A program made the position numbers and the translations under genes. Source: Russula earlei (lineage: Eukaryota; Basidiomycota; Agaricomycetes; Russulales; Russulaceae). Taken from it: a DNA stretch of 14,071 bases. Every line of letters begins with the position of its first letter. Position 1 is the first letter of the stretch. Below the pieces are notes generated by a model, which was given only the letters and a program-made list of their open reading frames with translations, was not told the origin of the DNA and searched no databases. The stretch covers positions 1-14,071 of the forward strand of contig JAGFNK010001157.1 of NCBI GenBank assembly GCA_025769875.1. Reading direction: 5' to 3'. Shown piece after piece: positions 1 through 6,718 of the stretch.

Positions 1-60
1 TGATGGCTTTGGCCCAGCCTACAATTTGAAAAGCCAGAGCCAGGCCATCAAGCCCTGACA
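1..60. repeat. hAT left subterminal repeat zone
   Basis: The first 14 bases (TGATGGCTTTGGCC) recur exactly at 5228-5241 near the right end. Positions 30-56 carry GAGCCAGGCC followed by ATCAAGCCC, resembling the reverse complement of the right end (5229-5248). Such short GC-rich subterminal motifs are usual transposase-binding sites in hAT elements; binding here is inferred. Positions 61-161 and 751-825 are noncoding hAT 5' sequence in which I see no feature. Confidence 0.6.
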
Positions 61-156
61 GGCTGTTGATTGGTAATCATCAAACTTTAATTTGTTGACT
101 TTGCATGAACACACCTTCATTCCCTGTCAGTTTTTCATCATCACATGTGTGCTTCC

Positions 157-161
157 CTCTC
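157..161. repeat. Target-site duplication, left copy (CTCTC)
   Basis: It precedes TGTTA at 162 and matches 746-750 exactly, just after TAACA at 741-745. The combined ten-base match CTCTC+TGTTA against the LTR start and the right flank makes chance unlikely. Confidence 0.6.
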
Positions 162-211
162 TGTTAAGGCTCCAAAGTGCCTTAAATAATCAATGGTCGC
201 ATCTATAAACG

Positions 212-274
212 CGTCCTACCAATGCAGATATGCTTGAGTCAAGCAAGCAATACTCTGGAGGGAAGGAGTGTTAG
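212..274 (+). pseudogene. Possible C-terminal scrap of copia polyprotein
   Basis: A 20-codon open stretch reads RPTNADMLESSKQYSGGKEC and stops at the TAG in the first bases of the LTR. Copia RNase H domains often end with a P-T-x-x-x-A-D-like segment a few dozen residues before the polypurine tract, and the pol frame commonly ends at the LTR edge. The stretch is too short to be sure; it could be chance. Confidence 0.3.
257..268 (+). other. Polypurine tract of the copia-like element
   Basis: GGAGGGAAGGAG lies directly against the TGTTAG start of the LTR, the expected plus-strand primer position in reverse transcription. Confidence 0.65.
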
Positions 275-387
275 ATCCTTCTAGAGTATGACACAAGATG
301 AGAGGGTCTGCAGATGGGGTAGGAGTCAACTGTTTGGGATTGGCAAACTAAGTCCGAGCTTAAGGCTCAACTGTTTCTACTGGAGGC

Positions 388-396
388 TTTATATAG
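388..396 (+). promoter_or_regulatory. TATA-like box of copia LTR
   Basis: TTTATATAG lies 120 bp into the LTR, a plausible U3/R boundary. No start site can be read from sequence alone. Confidence 0.45.
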
Positions 397-461
397 CCCT
401 ACAGGGATAAGGTTCATACTACTGTAGTACTGGTTGGTGCTATAGAAGCTAAAAGGCAGCT

Positions 462-486
462 CATAGAAGCGAGGTTTGCTTCTATG
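462..486. repeat. LTR stem-loop 1 (9-bp stem)
   Basis: CATAGAAGC (462-470) pairs with GCTTCTATG (478-486) across a 7-nt loop. Confidence 0.6.
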
Positions 487-503
487 TAAACAATCTCGGT
501 GCT

Positions 504-522
504 GGAAGCATTAAGTGCTTCC
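504..522. repeat. LTR stem-loop 2 (7-bp stem)
   Basis: GGAAGCA (504-510) pairs with TGCTTCC (516-522) across a 5-nt loop. Confidence 0.55.
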
Positions 523-567
523 CCAATCAAGAATCGACGTACGTGGCGATACAGGAACATCTGGGAC

Positions 568-592
568 AGAAGCAATGCTACTCATTGCTTCT
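568..592. repeat. LTR stem-loop 3 (10-bp stem)
   Basis: AGAAGCAATG (568-577) pairs with CATTGCTTCT (583-592) across a 5-nt loop. It is the longest of the three GAAGC/GCTTC hairpins. Confidence 0.65.
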
Positions 593-745
593 TCAGCACA
601 TCTTCTAAAAGATACGATCAACGCGCTCCAAATGTTGCTATCAAGGAACATAAACGATCAAGATCTGACGCACGCATAATGCAAATGGTGGCAGTCCATA
701 GTTCAGGCGCTCCGGCATCTTCTGGACCCCAACCACTCGGTAACA

Positions 746-750
746 CTCTC
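746..750. repeat. Target-site duplication, right copy (CTCTC)
   Basis: It follows the LTR terminus TAACA and pairs with 157-161. Confidence 0.6.
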
Positions 751-825
751 ATCCTTCTTTTTGCTTGAGTACATGTTCAATGTAAGCCTTGGTGGCCTAT
801 ATGATGATGTGCTGAATGCTCACCT

Positions 826-1546
826 TTGTGTCAACTTGTGCTCCTCCCCCTTCTGCATCCAAAATGGTCCACTCCCAAAACAGTCAAACAACTTGTCAAG
901 GAGATCAGTGTTCTCTCAAGCTCTTTGTTGGATGCTGTGCTCAGAGGATCCAAAGATGATAAAATCTGGTCAGTTATGAATACAATGGAAGGTGATATTC
1001 CACCTGAACCTTCAACCACCAGTTTGATGCCTTGTTTGGGGAGGATTGTTTGGGATCCTGGTGGCCACCTTCACTATATTTGCCAGGGCAAACTTGGAAT
1101 GGGTCTCATCATATCTTACCTTTCAAAAATCCACTGGACACACAATTTTCCCTTGGATCTTGTGGAGCTGAAATTGTGATGTCTCATAGATGAGTTGAGA
1201 CATCTCCAGTGAGTACCTAAATAATTGTTTGTAATTTGTATTGATGGATTGTTAGACAAGCGGTTGTACCTCACCCAGCGCAAACTGTCAATCCTGCTGC
1301 AAAGCTCAAGGACACTTCCAACACCAAGGCCCCTCAACTTTCCTTCCAGCACAAAGCTGTCCAGGATTTTCACTCCCAACAAGCCAAGAAGAACAATCCT
1401 CCTCCTGTGTCTTCAACACCAGATGCAAATCCACATGCGCCATCCTCAGTCAATGCAGAGTTGGCTCCCCAAAACAAGCATAGCAACTCATCCATCAATG
1501 ACAGCAACACTGAAGACAAGATTGTTGATCAGCCACCGCCACATAT
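826..1546 (+). pseudogene. hAT N-terminal exons, low-complexity region
   Basis: An open frame from about 826 runs to a TGA after LVELKL (1177-1179), continues in the same frame to the donor at 1209, and rejoins after a 47-nt intron as QQAVVPHPAQ. It then runs open to about 1546. The first exon holds an unassigned segment (for example HYICQGKLGMGLIISYLSKI); the second is rich in P, N, S, Q and H and probably disordered, as is common ahead of the BED finger. The in-frame join across the intron is what ties 826-1208 to the transposase. No function is assigned to the first exon, which could be a captured or family-specific domain. Confidence 0.5.
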
Positions 1547-1898
1547 GTCTTGTTTTCATCTAACAATTACTTTCTCATTTGCAAGTACTTCCTTACAGCC
1601 AAAAAGAAGCATGCAACAGCAACAATGTCACAGGGGAAGAGCAAGCATGTGACATCAGCAACAGTTGAAACTGTTGATGATGTGGATATGACAGATGCTG
1701 AGGAGAACATATATTTCAAGGGTATACTTTTTCCAATCATGGCAGTGATCTGCATAAACTCAAGTGCTTGTTGATTTAGGGAAGAAGAAAAGTGCAACCC
1801 TTGGCAATCCACAAGTGGTCAATGCCAACAGCCTACTCATCAATGTGGATGTTCAGTTGGTCAATGACAATCCAACTATGCATGAAGATAAGTGACAA

Positions 1899-2095
1899 GA
1901 TGTCAATCATTTCTTTCATCTCGCCATTGTCAAACATGTGAATGGGAAGTCTAAAAAGTTTTGTGCATGCAAACTTTGCCCATGAGTTCTTGCATTTAAT
2001 TCTGTCACATATATTGATGTGAGATGTGTAGGGGCAACAAGAGCCTTGTTGACAAAGTCACAACATTACAACACCATCTCGAAGTGGGTCATGCA
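1899..2095 (+). pseudogene. BED-type zinc finger of hAT transposase
   Basis: A block starting DVNHFFHLAIVKHVNGKSKK is followed by CKLC (Cys codons 1968-1970 and 1977-1979). After an intron ending near 2032 it continues to HLEVGH (His codons 2075-2077 and 2090-2092). C-x2-C with H-x4-H is the BED zinc ligand pattern used by hAT transposases for DNA end binding. An in-frame TGA follows the CxxC pair at 1983-1985, just at the probable donor site, so the donor may have been mutated. The exon after 2146 opens with GKYRYWA, the usual sequence following the finger. Confidence 0.7.
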
Positions 2096-2636
2096 GTATG
2101 TTATTTTTGCAACTTTTCTTAAATTTCTTAGTTCTCATCTATTTAGGGCAAATATCGCTACTGGGCAAATGGGGCCCAACTTTGTGTCTAAGCTTCCTGG
2201 GGACATCAAAGGTGGAAGGCGGCAGCAGAAGAAGCAACATGCATGCTGGAGCATGACCCTAGAGAGAAGCCTCATTCAGAGCAGGTCATCCCTTACTCAG
2301 ACAAGCTGTTCCACCATGCAGCAATAGAGTGGCTTGTGATGACAGATCAGGTATGAAATTCATTTTTACAACTTTTTCTGGTTTAATCATCTTTCTTCCT
2401 AGCTGATCCATGCCCTTGAACATCCTCAGTTCAAGGAGATGATAGATGTTGCTTCTCGTGCAACAAATGTGGTGAGGATCCCAGGACAGAAGGCAACCTG
2501 CACAGAAATAATGCACATGTTCAAGAACCACCTTACATCATTGAAATCTGAGCTCAATGTAAGTGTTGTTCTTCTCTTTTGTTCATTTCTCATTGTATTA
2601 CAGGATCCTACCATTCAAGGTGAAGTGAGCTTGACT

Positions 2637-2641
2637 TGTGA
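2637..2641. repeat. Target-site duplication of solo LTR, left (TGTGA)
   Basis: It lies directly before TGTCAC and matches 3114-3118 exactly. Confidence 0.85.
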
Positions 2642-2826
2642 TGTCACAAGGACCGGTACATCGGACCGGACCGGCAACCGGATAAGCCTACCCAGACATG
2701 CCTCAAGTTTCTCATGTGTTTTATGACCCTTCCGTAGCCTCACACATACCAGACGTTTCCTACATGTTCCAGTTCGATCGCCTCGCTTCCACCTCATGAT
2801 TACTATTTGATATAGTATCCAATGTG

Positions 2827-2834
2827 TATATAAG
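2827..2834 (+). promoter_or_regulatory. TATA box in solo LTR
   Basis: TATATAAG lies 32 bp upstream of the conserved CTAAGCTTGTTCT at 2859-2871, the same spacing as in the chromovirus 5' LTR. Confidence 0.65.
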
Positions 2835-2858
2835 ACTGCTGTTTGATGAGGACAAGCC

Positions 2859-2871
2859 CTAAGCTTGTTCT
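2859..2871 (+). promoter_or_regulatory. Self-primer segment / probable transcript start (solo LTR)
   Basis: CTAAGCTTGTTCT is identical to 8355-8367, although the flanks between the two LTRs differ. By analogy to the full element it would be the 5' end of the retrotransposon RNA. Confidence 0.55.
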
Positions 2872-2955
2872 CCTGTGAAATATCACTGGATTTCGAACTT
2901 CAGGACTTGTAGGCTTGCAAGACATCAAGCATATCGTCTGAAACTTCTACTGCTC

Positions 2956-2983
2956 ATAAGTCTTCTTAAACGCGAAGACTTAT
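2956..2983. repeat. LTR R/U5 hairpin (10-bp stem)
   Basis: ATAAGTCTTC (2956-2965) pairs with GAAGACTTAT (2974-2983) over an 8-nt loop. The right arm lies in a 12-bp direct repeat CGCGAAGACTTA (2971-2982 and 3050-3061). The stem is preserved, with a G-T wobble, in the related LTR at 8452-8475. Confidence 0.6.
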
Positions 2984-3113
2984 TCGTAGTCTCCCTTCTC
3001 TGCGGAACATATTTGCCTTGGCAATATTGTCTCCAAGATCCCTGAAACTCGCGAAGACTTAGTGTCTCACGCATGAACCGATTTGTCAGCAACACCGCCC
3101 CCAGTCAGTGACA

Positions 3114-3118
3114 TGTGA
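3114..3118. repeat. Target-site duplication of solo LTR, right (TGTGA)
   Basis: It pairs with 2637-2641. The interrupted Asp codon is completed by the T at 3119. Confidence 0.85.
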
Positions 3119-4443
3119 TGCATGGCAGGCAGGAAACACAGATGACTACTTTGCGGTCACAGCACACTGGATCGAGGAGCCAATGCCTTGCAAATAGGAA
3201 CTCAAAGGTGCTCTGATTGGGTTCACACAACTCAACAATGCACACAATGGTGAACAGCTGGGTCAAGCACTATTCAAGATAGTTAAATGTGTTGGAATTG
3301 AGCATAAGGTAAGCACATCATCACTATCATGCTCCCATCATGCTTATCCTCTACCAAGGTTGGCCATGTCACCTGTGATAACACAAGCAACAATCCAACA
3401 ATGACAAAGGAATTTGCTGCATGACTGAAGACCATTACAGGCAAGAAGTACAATGGAAGAAAGAGAAAGATCAAGTATGCTGGTCCACGAGCGTACCAAA
3501 TTCAGTTACTGACAAACAATAGCTGTCTTGCACATGTCATCAACCTGGCAACACAAATGCTCATCTTAACATACAGCAAGTCGCCCCATTTCAATCCAAA
3601 GCAGCCAGATGCTCATATACCAACATCACACAATAAGGTGGGGCTAGTAAGGGCAATTGTTGTCAAGGAACACTCCTCATTGAAGCAAAAAGAAATGTGG
3701 AAAACCATTCAGAATAAGGTAAACCACAGACCATCTGTTCAACTTATCCTTGATATGAAGATGCAATGGTCATCAACATTTCTTATGCTGGATTGCACAG
3801 AAAGAAAAAAAGATGTGCGTAACTAGTTCTATATGAAGATGTCTACCCCTTACTCATTTTCCACAGTGCATTGATGTGTTTGTTGACAAACTTTGTTAGA
3901 AAGAACATGACTCCATAAAATGGGATAAGATATGTGAGCTGAAGCTTACAAGTAATGAGTGGTTGCACATAAATATCTTCCTCAGCTTGCTAAGTGTATG
4001 TCTGCCCTTATCTCTTTAAATCAAAGCTTGACATTCTTTAGCATGCTGATAATGCTCAACAGGCATTTTCATCTGACAATGTCCCTACTCCTCACTATGC
4101 AATTCCCTCACTGGAAGCCCTTCACCAGTCCACATGCGCTGGCCATCCTAAATTTCAGCCATTCACTTCTGCCCTTCATGCCACATGTGAGAAGATAAAA
4201 GAGTACTATGAGAAGACAACAAACTCTCCTGCGTACATCATGTCAATGAGTATGAGTGTTATACCTTATCCTACACCTTGACATTGCTGATATAGATATA
4301 TCTCTAGTTCTTAATCTGAAGGAGAAAATGGGATACTTCAAGAAGCACTGGTCAACTGGGCTCCAGGAGGAAGTCCAGAATTGTGTTGAGGAGGAGGTAT
4401 ATTCAAGTCACTCTCTTCCATTTCGTTTGCTCAGTACTTTTAG

Positions 4444-5111
4444 TTCAAAGAACAGTGGCTATGGTTGCATAGTGGTCCCATGATAATGCGACTGGTACTA
4501 TCAACAAAGAGCAAGGGCCTGCATGCTCTACTTTGAGAACTTGATGACAATGAAGAAGACTACACAGCTGATATAGGGGTGGATGTGCCAGATGATCCTC
4601 AATGGCCATGGCTTCATGACTACCAAGCCTATATGGACATTCCTGAGCAAGTGCTGGAAGGCTGGACAGCAGTCCAGTGGTGGGGTGTGAGTATTTCAGA
4701 CTGAACATTCTGACAACCTGTGTCTAACAACATCTTGTAGTACAATGCACAATGCTATCATCCTGCGTGGGGTTCACTCATGCAGGACTATCTTGCAATT
4801 ATGTCATCATCAGTCTCAAGCAAGCACGCATTCTCACAGGGGGGGTCACAATATCAAAGCACCATAGTTGTCTCAAGGGTGACATTGTGGAGGCCCTCCA
4901 GTGAATCAAATGTGCAATCTGGCATGACTTGCTCTTCTGCAAACCCACACCATCATCGACATTGGAATTGGAGGAACGCGATGAAGGGTTAGCAGATGTG
5001 GGTAGAGGGGATTCGAAGGATGCTGAGGAGGAGTCAGACATTGAAGGGTTTTCTTGGGATGAGCTACTGATTGAGGACAAAGACAAGGAGACTATGAATT
5101 GGTCTGAATAG
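4444..5111 (+). pseudogene. hAT C-terminal dimerisation domain
   Basis: After the intron 4397-4443 the frame gives FKEQWLWLHSG, then DDPQWPWLHDYQAYM and VQWWG. Intron 4687-4740 follows. The next exon reads HPAWGSLMQDYLAIM and SSVSSKHAFSQGG, the classic hAT dimerisation signature (SSxSSERxFSxxG-like). A G-run at 4839-4845 shifts the frame; the downstream family sequence (KGDIVEALQ, then KCAIWHDLLF) is in another frame with a TGA at 4902-4904. A short acidic tail rich in E and D ends at 5111. Confidence 0.82.
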
Positions 5112-5306
5112 TGTAGTAGCTTCCATTGATGCAACATTTTCAGCTCCACTATCTCAGTCTACAACTAAACATATTTTACACATAAAAGCCATGGCCTAGG
5201 CCGAGCCAAGCCAAAGCCGGCCAGATTTGATGGCTTTGGCCTGGCTCAGGATTCGAGAAAGCCAAAGCTGCCTCAAGCCAGGCCAAAGCCAGCTGGAAGA
5301 ACACTA
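5112..5306. repeat. hAT 3' flank and right subterminal/terminal repeat
   Basis: From about 5185 the sequence is packed with AAAGCC and its complement GGCTTT (for example 5188-5193, 5213-5218, 5231-5236, 5257-5262, 5284-5289), including the 14-mer shared with positions 1-14. It ends GCTGGAAGAACACTA at 5306, whose reverse complement starts TAGTGTTC. The tip could be one base off. These motifs are probable transposase-binding sites. Confidence 0.65.
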
Positions 5307-5314
5307 GCTGAGTA
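5307..5314. repeat. Candidate hAT target-site duplication, right copy
   Basis: GCTGAGTA directly follows the hAT tip and has the 8-bp length typical of hAT. The same octamer occurs at 7969-7976 in the sequence upstream of the second gypsy-1 LTR copy, suggesting it is pre-existing gypsy-1 sequence. The left copy would be outside the window. Confidence 0.45.
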
Positions 5315-5925
5315 AGGGCCTCTAGTGTCCATGTGTTTACTGCCTAGTGCACATGCAAAGCATCTGCTTCATTTACTGTTAGTTAGTTTAGGGCCATTCA
5401 TTTGGGGACTTGGGATATTTGTCCATGGAATGGTGTTGCCTATAAGGCCCCTTATACAGTTCTATTAGTGTCCTTAGAGTCACAACTAATACCCATATTA
5501 AGGTCCTTAGTGTGGTCTTATAGTTTGTTCTAAGGTTATTAGAGTCAGCCTAATAACACATTCTAGGGCCTATAGTATCCTCATTAATGTCCACTGTAAG
5601 GCACTTGGGGTTGCCCTAAAGGGTCTTTAGGGAACCTTTAATACTGTCTTTTATTGCTAGAAGGGTTGCCACTAAGTAGGGCTTGCTGTATGTTGATTGT
5701 GCCTTGTTAAGATTTGTTCAATCTTAATTTCCACTCTAGTGATAGAGTTGCTTATTATAGTTCAAGCACTAGACTTCGAACCCTTTGATGTTATCTCAGG
5801 TAGAATGAATGAATGAGATGAGAGGGGCCTCTTATTGCTTAGAGGGGTCACTTTGTTGAGAGAGAAAGAATTGTGTACAATTCAAAGAGTAAGTTGAGAT
5901 CAACCTTGAATTACCACCAAACTGC
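5307..5925 (+). repeat. Gypsy-1 left LTR copy (ends approximate)
   Basis: Positions 5308-5468 match 7993-8152 through long shared blocks such as GTTAGTTAGTTTAGGGCC and TGCCTATAAGGCCCCTTATA, ending with TTCTATTAG. The copy continues past 5468, where the other is broken by the chromovirus, with many degenerate CCTTAG/CTAAGG motifs at 5470-5640. The 3' edge is not sharply defined; a CCACCA near 5925 is one candidate. No convincing tRNA primer-binding site was found after it. The left part of the LTR is probably on the far side of the hAT. Confidence 0.6.
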
Positions 5926-5969
5926 TGGATCTGCATCCAACCTAGACCCTCCCCAGACCTCCCCAACAC

Positions 5970-6269
5970 ATTGTTGAAACTGCCACTTGGGACAGCTTCC
6001 ACACTTTTCTCTGCTACATCACTACTGAAAATGACAAAGAACTACCAGTAGAATTCATCAACAATTGCTGGTTTGAACTACAACTAAGGAGAGGCCAGCT
6101 CTACACCCACCAGGAACTAGAGCTCATATGAAATAGCCTTGGACTAGGTTACTGGAGGGAAGACAACCCTCTTTACAAGCCACCATCAGAATCAGAAGCC
6201 TCTTCTGCAGAAGGCTACCCCCCTGAATTAGAAAACACCACTGATGTTGAAGCAGATGGGCGCAGGTTA
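5970..6269 (+). pseudogene. Gypsy-1 gag, N-terminal part
   Basis: One frame from 5970 gives IVETATWDSFHTFLCYIT and ELPVEFINNCWFELQLRRGQ, has a TGA at 6129-6131, and goes on through NSLGLGYWREDNPLY and PPSESEASSAEGYPPELE to ADGRRL at 6269, where the LTR-like segment begins. This acidic, proline-rich stretch ahead of the gag core is typical of gypsy Gag in basidiomycete genomes as I know them. No ATG is seen at the start; the initiator may be lost or further upstream. The frame is taken up again exactly at 6751. Confidence 0.6.
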
Positions 6270-6310
6270 TGATAAGAGCGATAAGATCCTTAAGATCTAT
6301 CACAAGATAT

Positions 6311-6440
6311 TTCAGTATTGTGTAAGACAAGACTATAATTCAGTAATACCTATCACAAGATATCTACAATGCGTGATTAGATGCGAGAGATAAGATAGGA
6401 AACAGTAAGTACTCACTTCAGTATTGTGTAAGACAAGACT
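6311..6440. repeat. 24-bp perfect direct repeat pair in insertion
   Basis: Positions 6311-6334 and 6417-6440 are identical, 106 bp apart. The second copy lies in a 9-bp inverted repeat, CACTTCAGT (6414-6422) and ACTGAAGTG (6438-6446); the first does not. Confidence 0.8.
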
Positions 6441-6597
6441 GAAGTGATCTATCGAAATATGACACTCTTAAGTACTCCAGAGCATCTCTAAGTACACTGC
6501 AGGTAGCTACCATCAATAAGAAACAAAGATCATACAAGGATCAGTCGTTAGTAGCTACCGATTGTCATCAATTAACTTATCATTGTAAGTAACACAG

Positions 6598-6718
6598 ATC
6601 TCAGCATATGAGCTGAGACAGACCGCGTGATCCGATGCGTCATGCGCCTGAGCTAAGCCAGTGATGCCCGGTCCATGTAACCGACGCATCAACGCGTCTG
6701 AGCTGTGATTACATCACA
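6598..6718. repeat. Cluster of inverted repeats in right part of insertion
   Basis: TCTCAGC and GCTGAGA flank ATATGA near 6599-6618. GATGCGTC (6634-6641) is the reverse complement of GACGCATC (6683-6690); each is followed by a similar TGAGCT-ending segment, giving an imperfect direct repeat too. TGTGAT and ATCACA (6704-6718) form a third stem. Confidence 0.6.

Larger units (their letters stand above)
162..745 (+). mobile_element. Internally deleted copia-like LTR element
   Basis: The segment starts TGTTA and ends TAACA and is flanked by perfect 5-bp direct repeats CTCTC (157-161 and 746-750), as left by LTR-retrotransposon integration. Inside are about 95 bp of unassigned sequence, a purine-rich tract GGAGGGAAGGAG (257-268) and one complete LTR (269-745). 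The 5' LTR is reduced to its first five bases or so, and nearly all of the internal region is missing. This looks like a deletion derivative sitting in the hAT 5' region. Copia assignment rests on the TGTTAG start, the tract and a short possible pol tail, so it is tentative; the LTR-element call itself is firmer. Confidence 0.6.
269..745 (+). repeat. 3' LTR of the copia-like element (477 bp)
   Basis: It begins TGTTAG after a polypurine tract and ends GGTAACA before the CTCTC duplication; TGTTA/TAACA are 5-bp terminal inverted repeats. A TATA-like box TTTATATAG is at 388-396. Downstream of it lie three perfect stem-loops with a shared GAAGC...GCTTC core (462-486, 504-522, 568-592). The open frame at 499-768 crosses the LTR end and has no recognisable protein, so I do not call it a gene. 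Confidence 0.62.
2642..3113 (+). mobile_element. Solo LTR of the chromovirus family (472 bp)
   Basis: It begins TGTCACAAGG and ends CAGTCAGTGACA, so the termini are the inverted pair TGTCAC/GTGACA, and it is bounded by TGTGA duplications. It is clearly homologous along its length to the 5' LTR of the chromovirus at 8153-8611. Shared blocks include GGACCGGACCGGCAACCGGA, ACTATTTGATATAG, AAGCCCTAAGCTTGTTCTC, TATCACTGGATTTC and GACACCGCCCCCAGTC-like ends. No internal sequence follows, so it arose by LTR-LTR recombination after a full insertion into the hAT catalytic exon. Confidence 0.92.
2604..3808 (+). pseudogene. hAT catalytic core, split by solo LTR
   Basis: Exon sequence after the intron ending at 2603 reads to SLTC and then the codon for the conserved Asp of the CDAW motif, which is cut by the LTR inserted at 2642-3113. 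The frame resumes at 3119 with AWQAGNTDDYFAV and continues to HWIEE. After an intron (3309-3358) comes VGHVTCDNTSNN, the second conserved Asp region of the hAT RNase-H fold, then SCLAHVINLATQ and MQWSSTFLML. In-frame stops are seen after EEPMPCK and after KEFAA. Catalytic role is known for the family; this copy cannot make the enzyme. Confidence 0.82.
826..5111 (+). pseudogene. hAT transposase pseudogene, multi-intron
   Basis: This is the transposase that would cut and rejoin the element ends. Conserved pieces occur in order: a Q/P/S/N-rich N-terminus (826-1546), a BED zinc finger (1899-2095), a LPGDIK linker, the IPYSDKLFHHAAIEWL segment, the RNase-H-like core with CDAW and CDNTSNN motifs (about 2630-3420), an RWSSTY-like motif (MQWSSTFLML, 3764-3793), a central helical region, and the C-terminal dimerisation domain ending at TAG 5109-5111. 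Readable introns are short: 1209-1255, 1547-1598, 1732-1779, about 1986-2032, 2096-2146, 2351-2402, 2559-2603, 3309-3358, 3815-3866, 3996-4062, 4250-4307, 4397-4443 and 4687-4740. In-frame stops and frameshifts recur throughout, and a solo LTR splits one exon. Start codon is uncertain. The family call is firm; the exact gene model is approximate. Confidence 0.85.
1..5306 (+). mobile_element. hAT-superfamily DNA transposon (left tip outside window)
   Basis: The stretch holds a spliced hAT transposase pseudogene (826-5111) bracketed by AAAGCC/GGCTTT-rich subterminal sequence at both sides (1-60 and about 5185-5300). The right tip reads, on the opposite strand, TAGTGTTCTTCCAGC, which fits the hAT consensus start (C/T)AGNG. 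The matching left tip is not in the window. Two younger retroelement remnants interrupt it: a copia-like derivative at 162-745 and a solo LTR at 2642-3113. Removing both leaves about 4.2 kb, a normal size for an autonomous hAT. The transposase has many stops and frameshifts, so the copy is dead. Family call rests on the CDAW, CDNTSNN and C-terminal dimerisation motifs. Confidence 0.88.

Noticed and set aside
499..768. 89-codon open frame starting in the copia LTR
   Set aside because: It crosses the LTR end, the CTCTC duplication and hAT sequence, and has no recognisable domain; its GAAGC content comes from LTR hairpins.
4799..5149. 116-codon antisense frame, Ser-rich
   Set aside because: It is the shadow of the acidic C-terminus of the hAT transposase.
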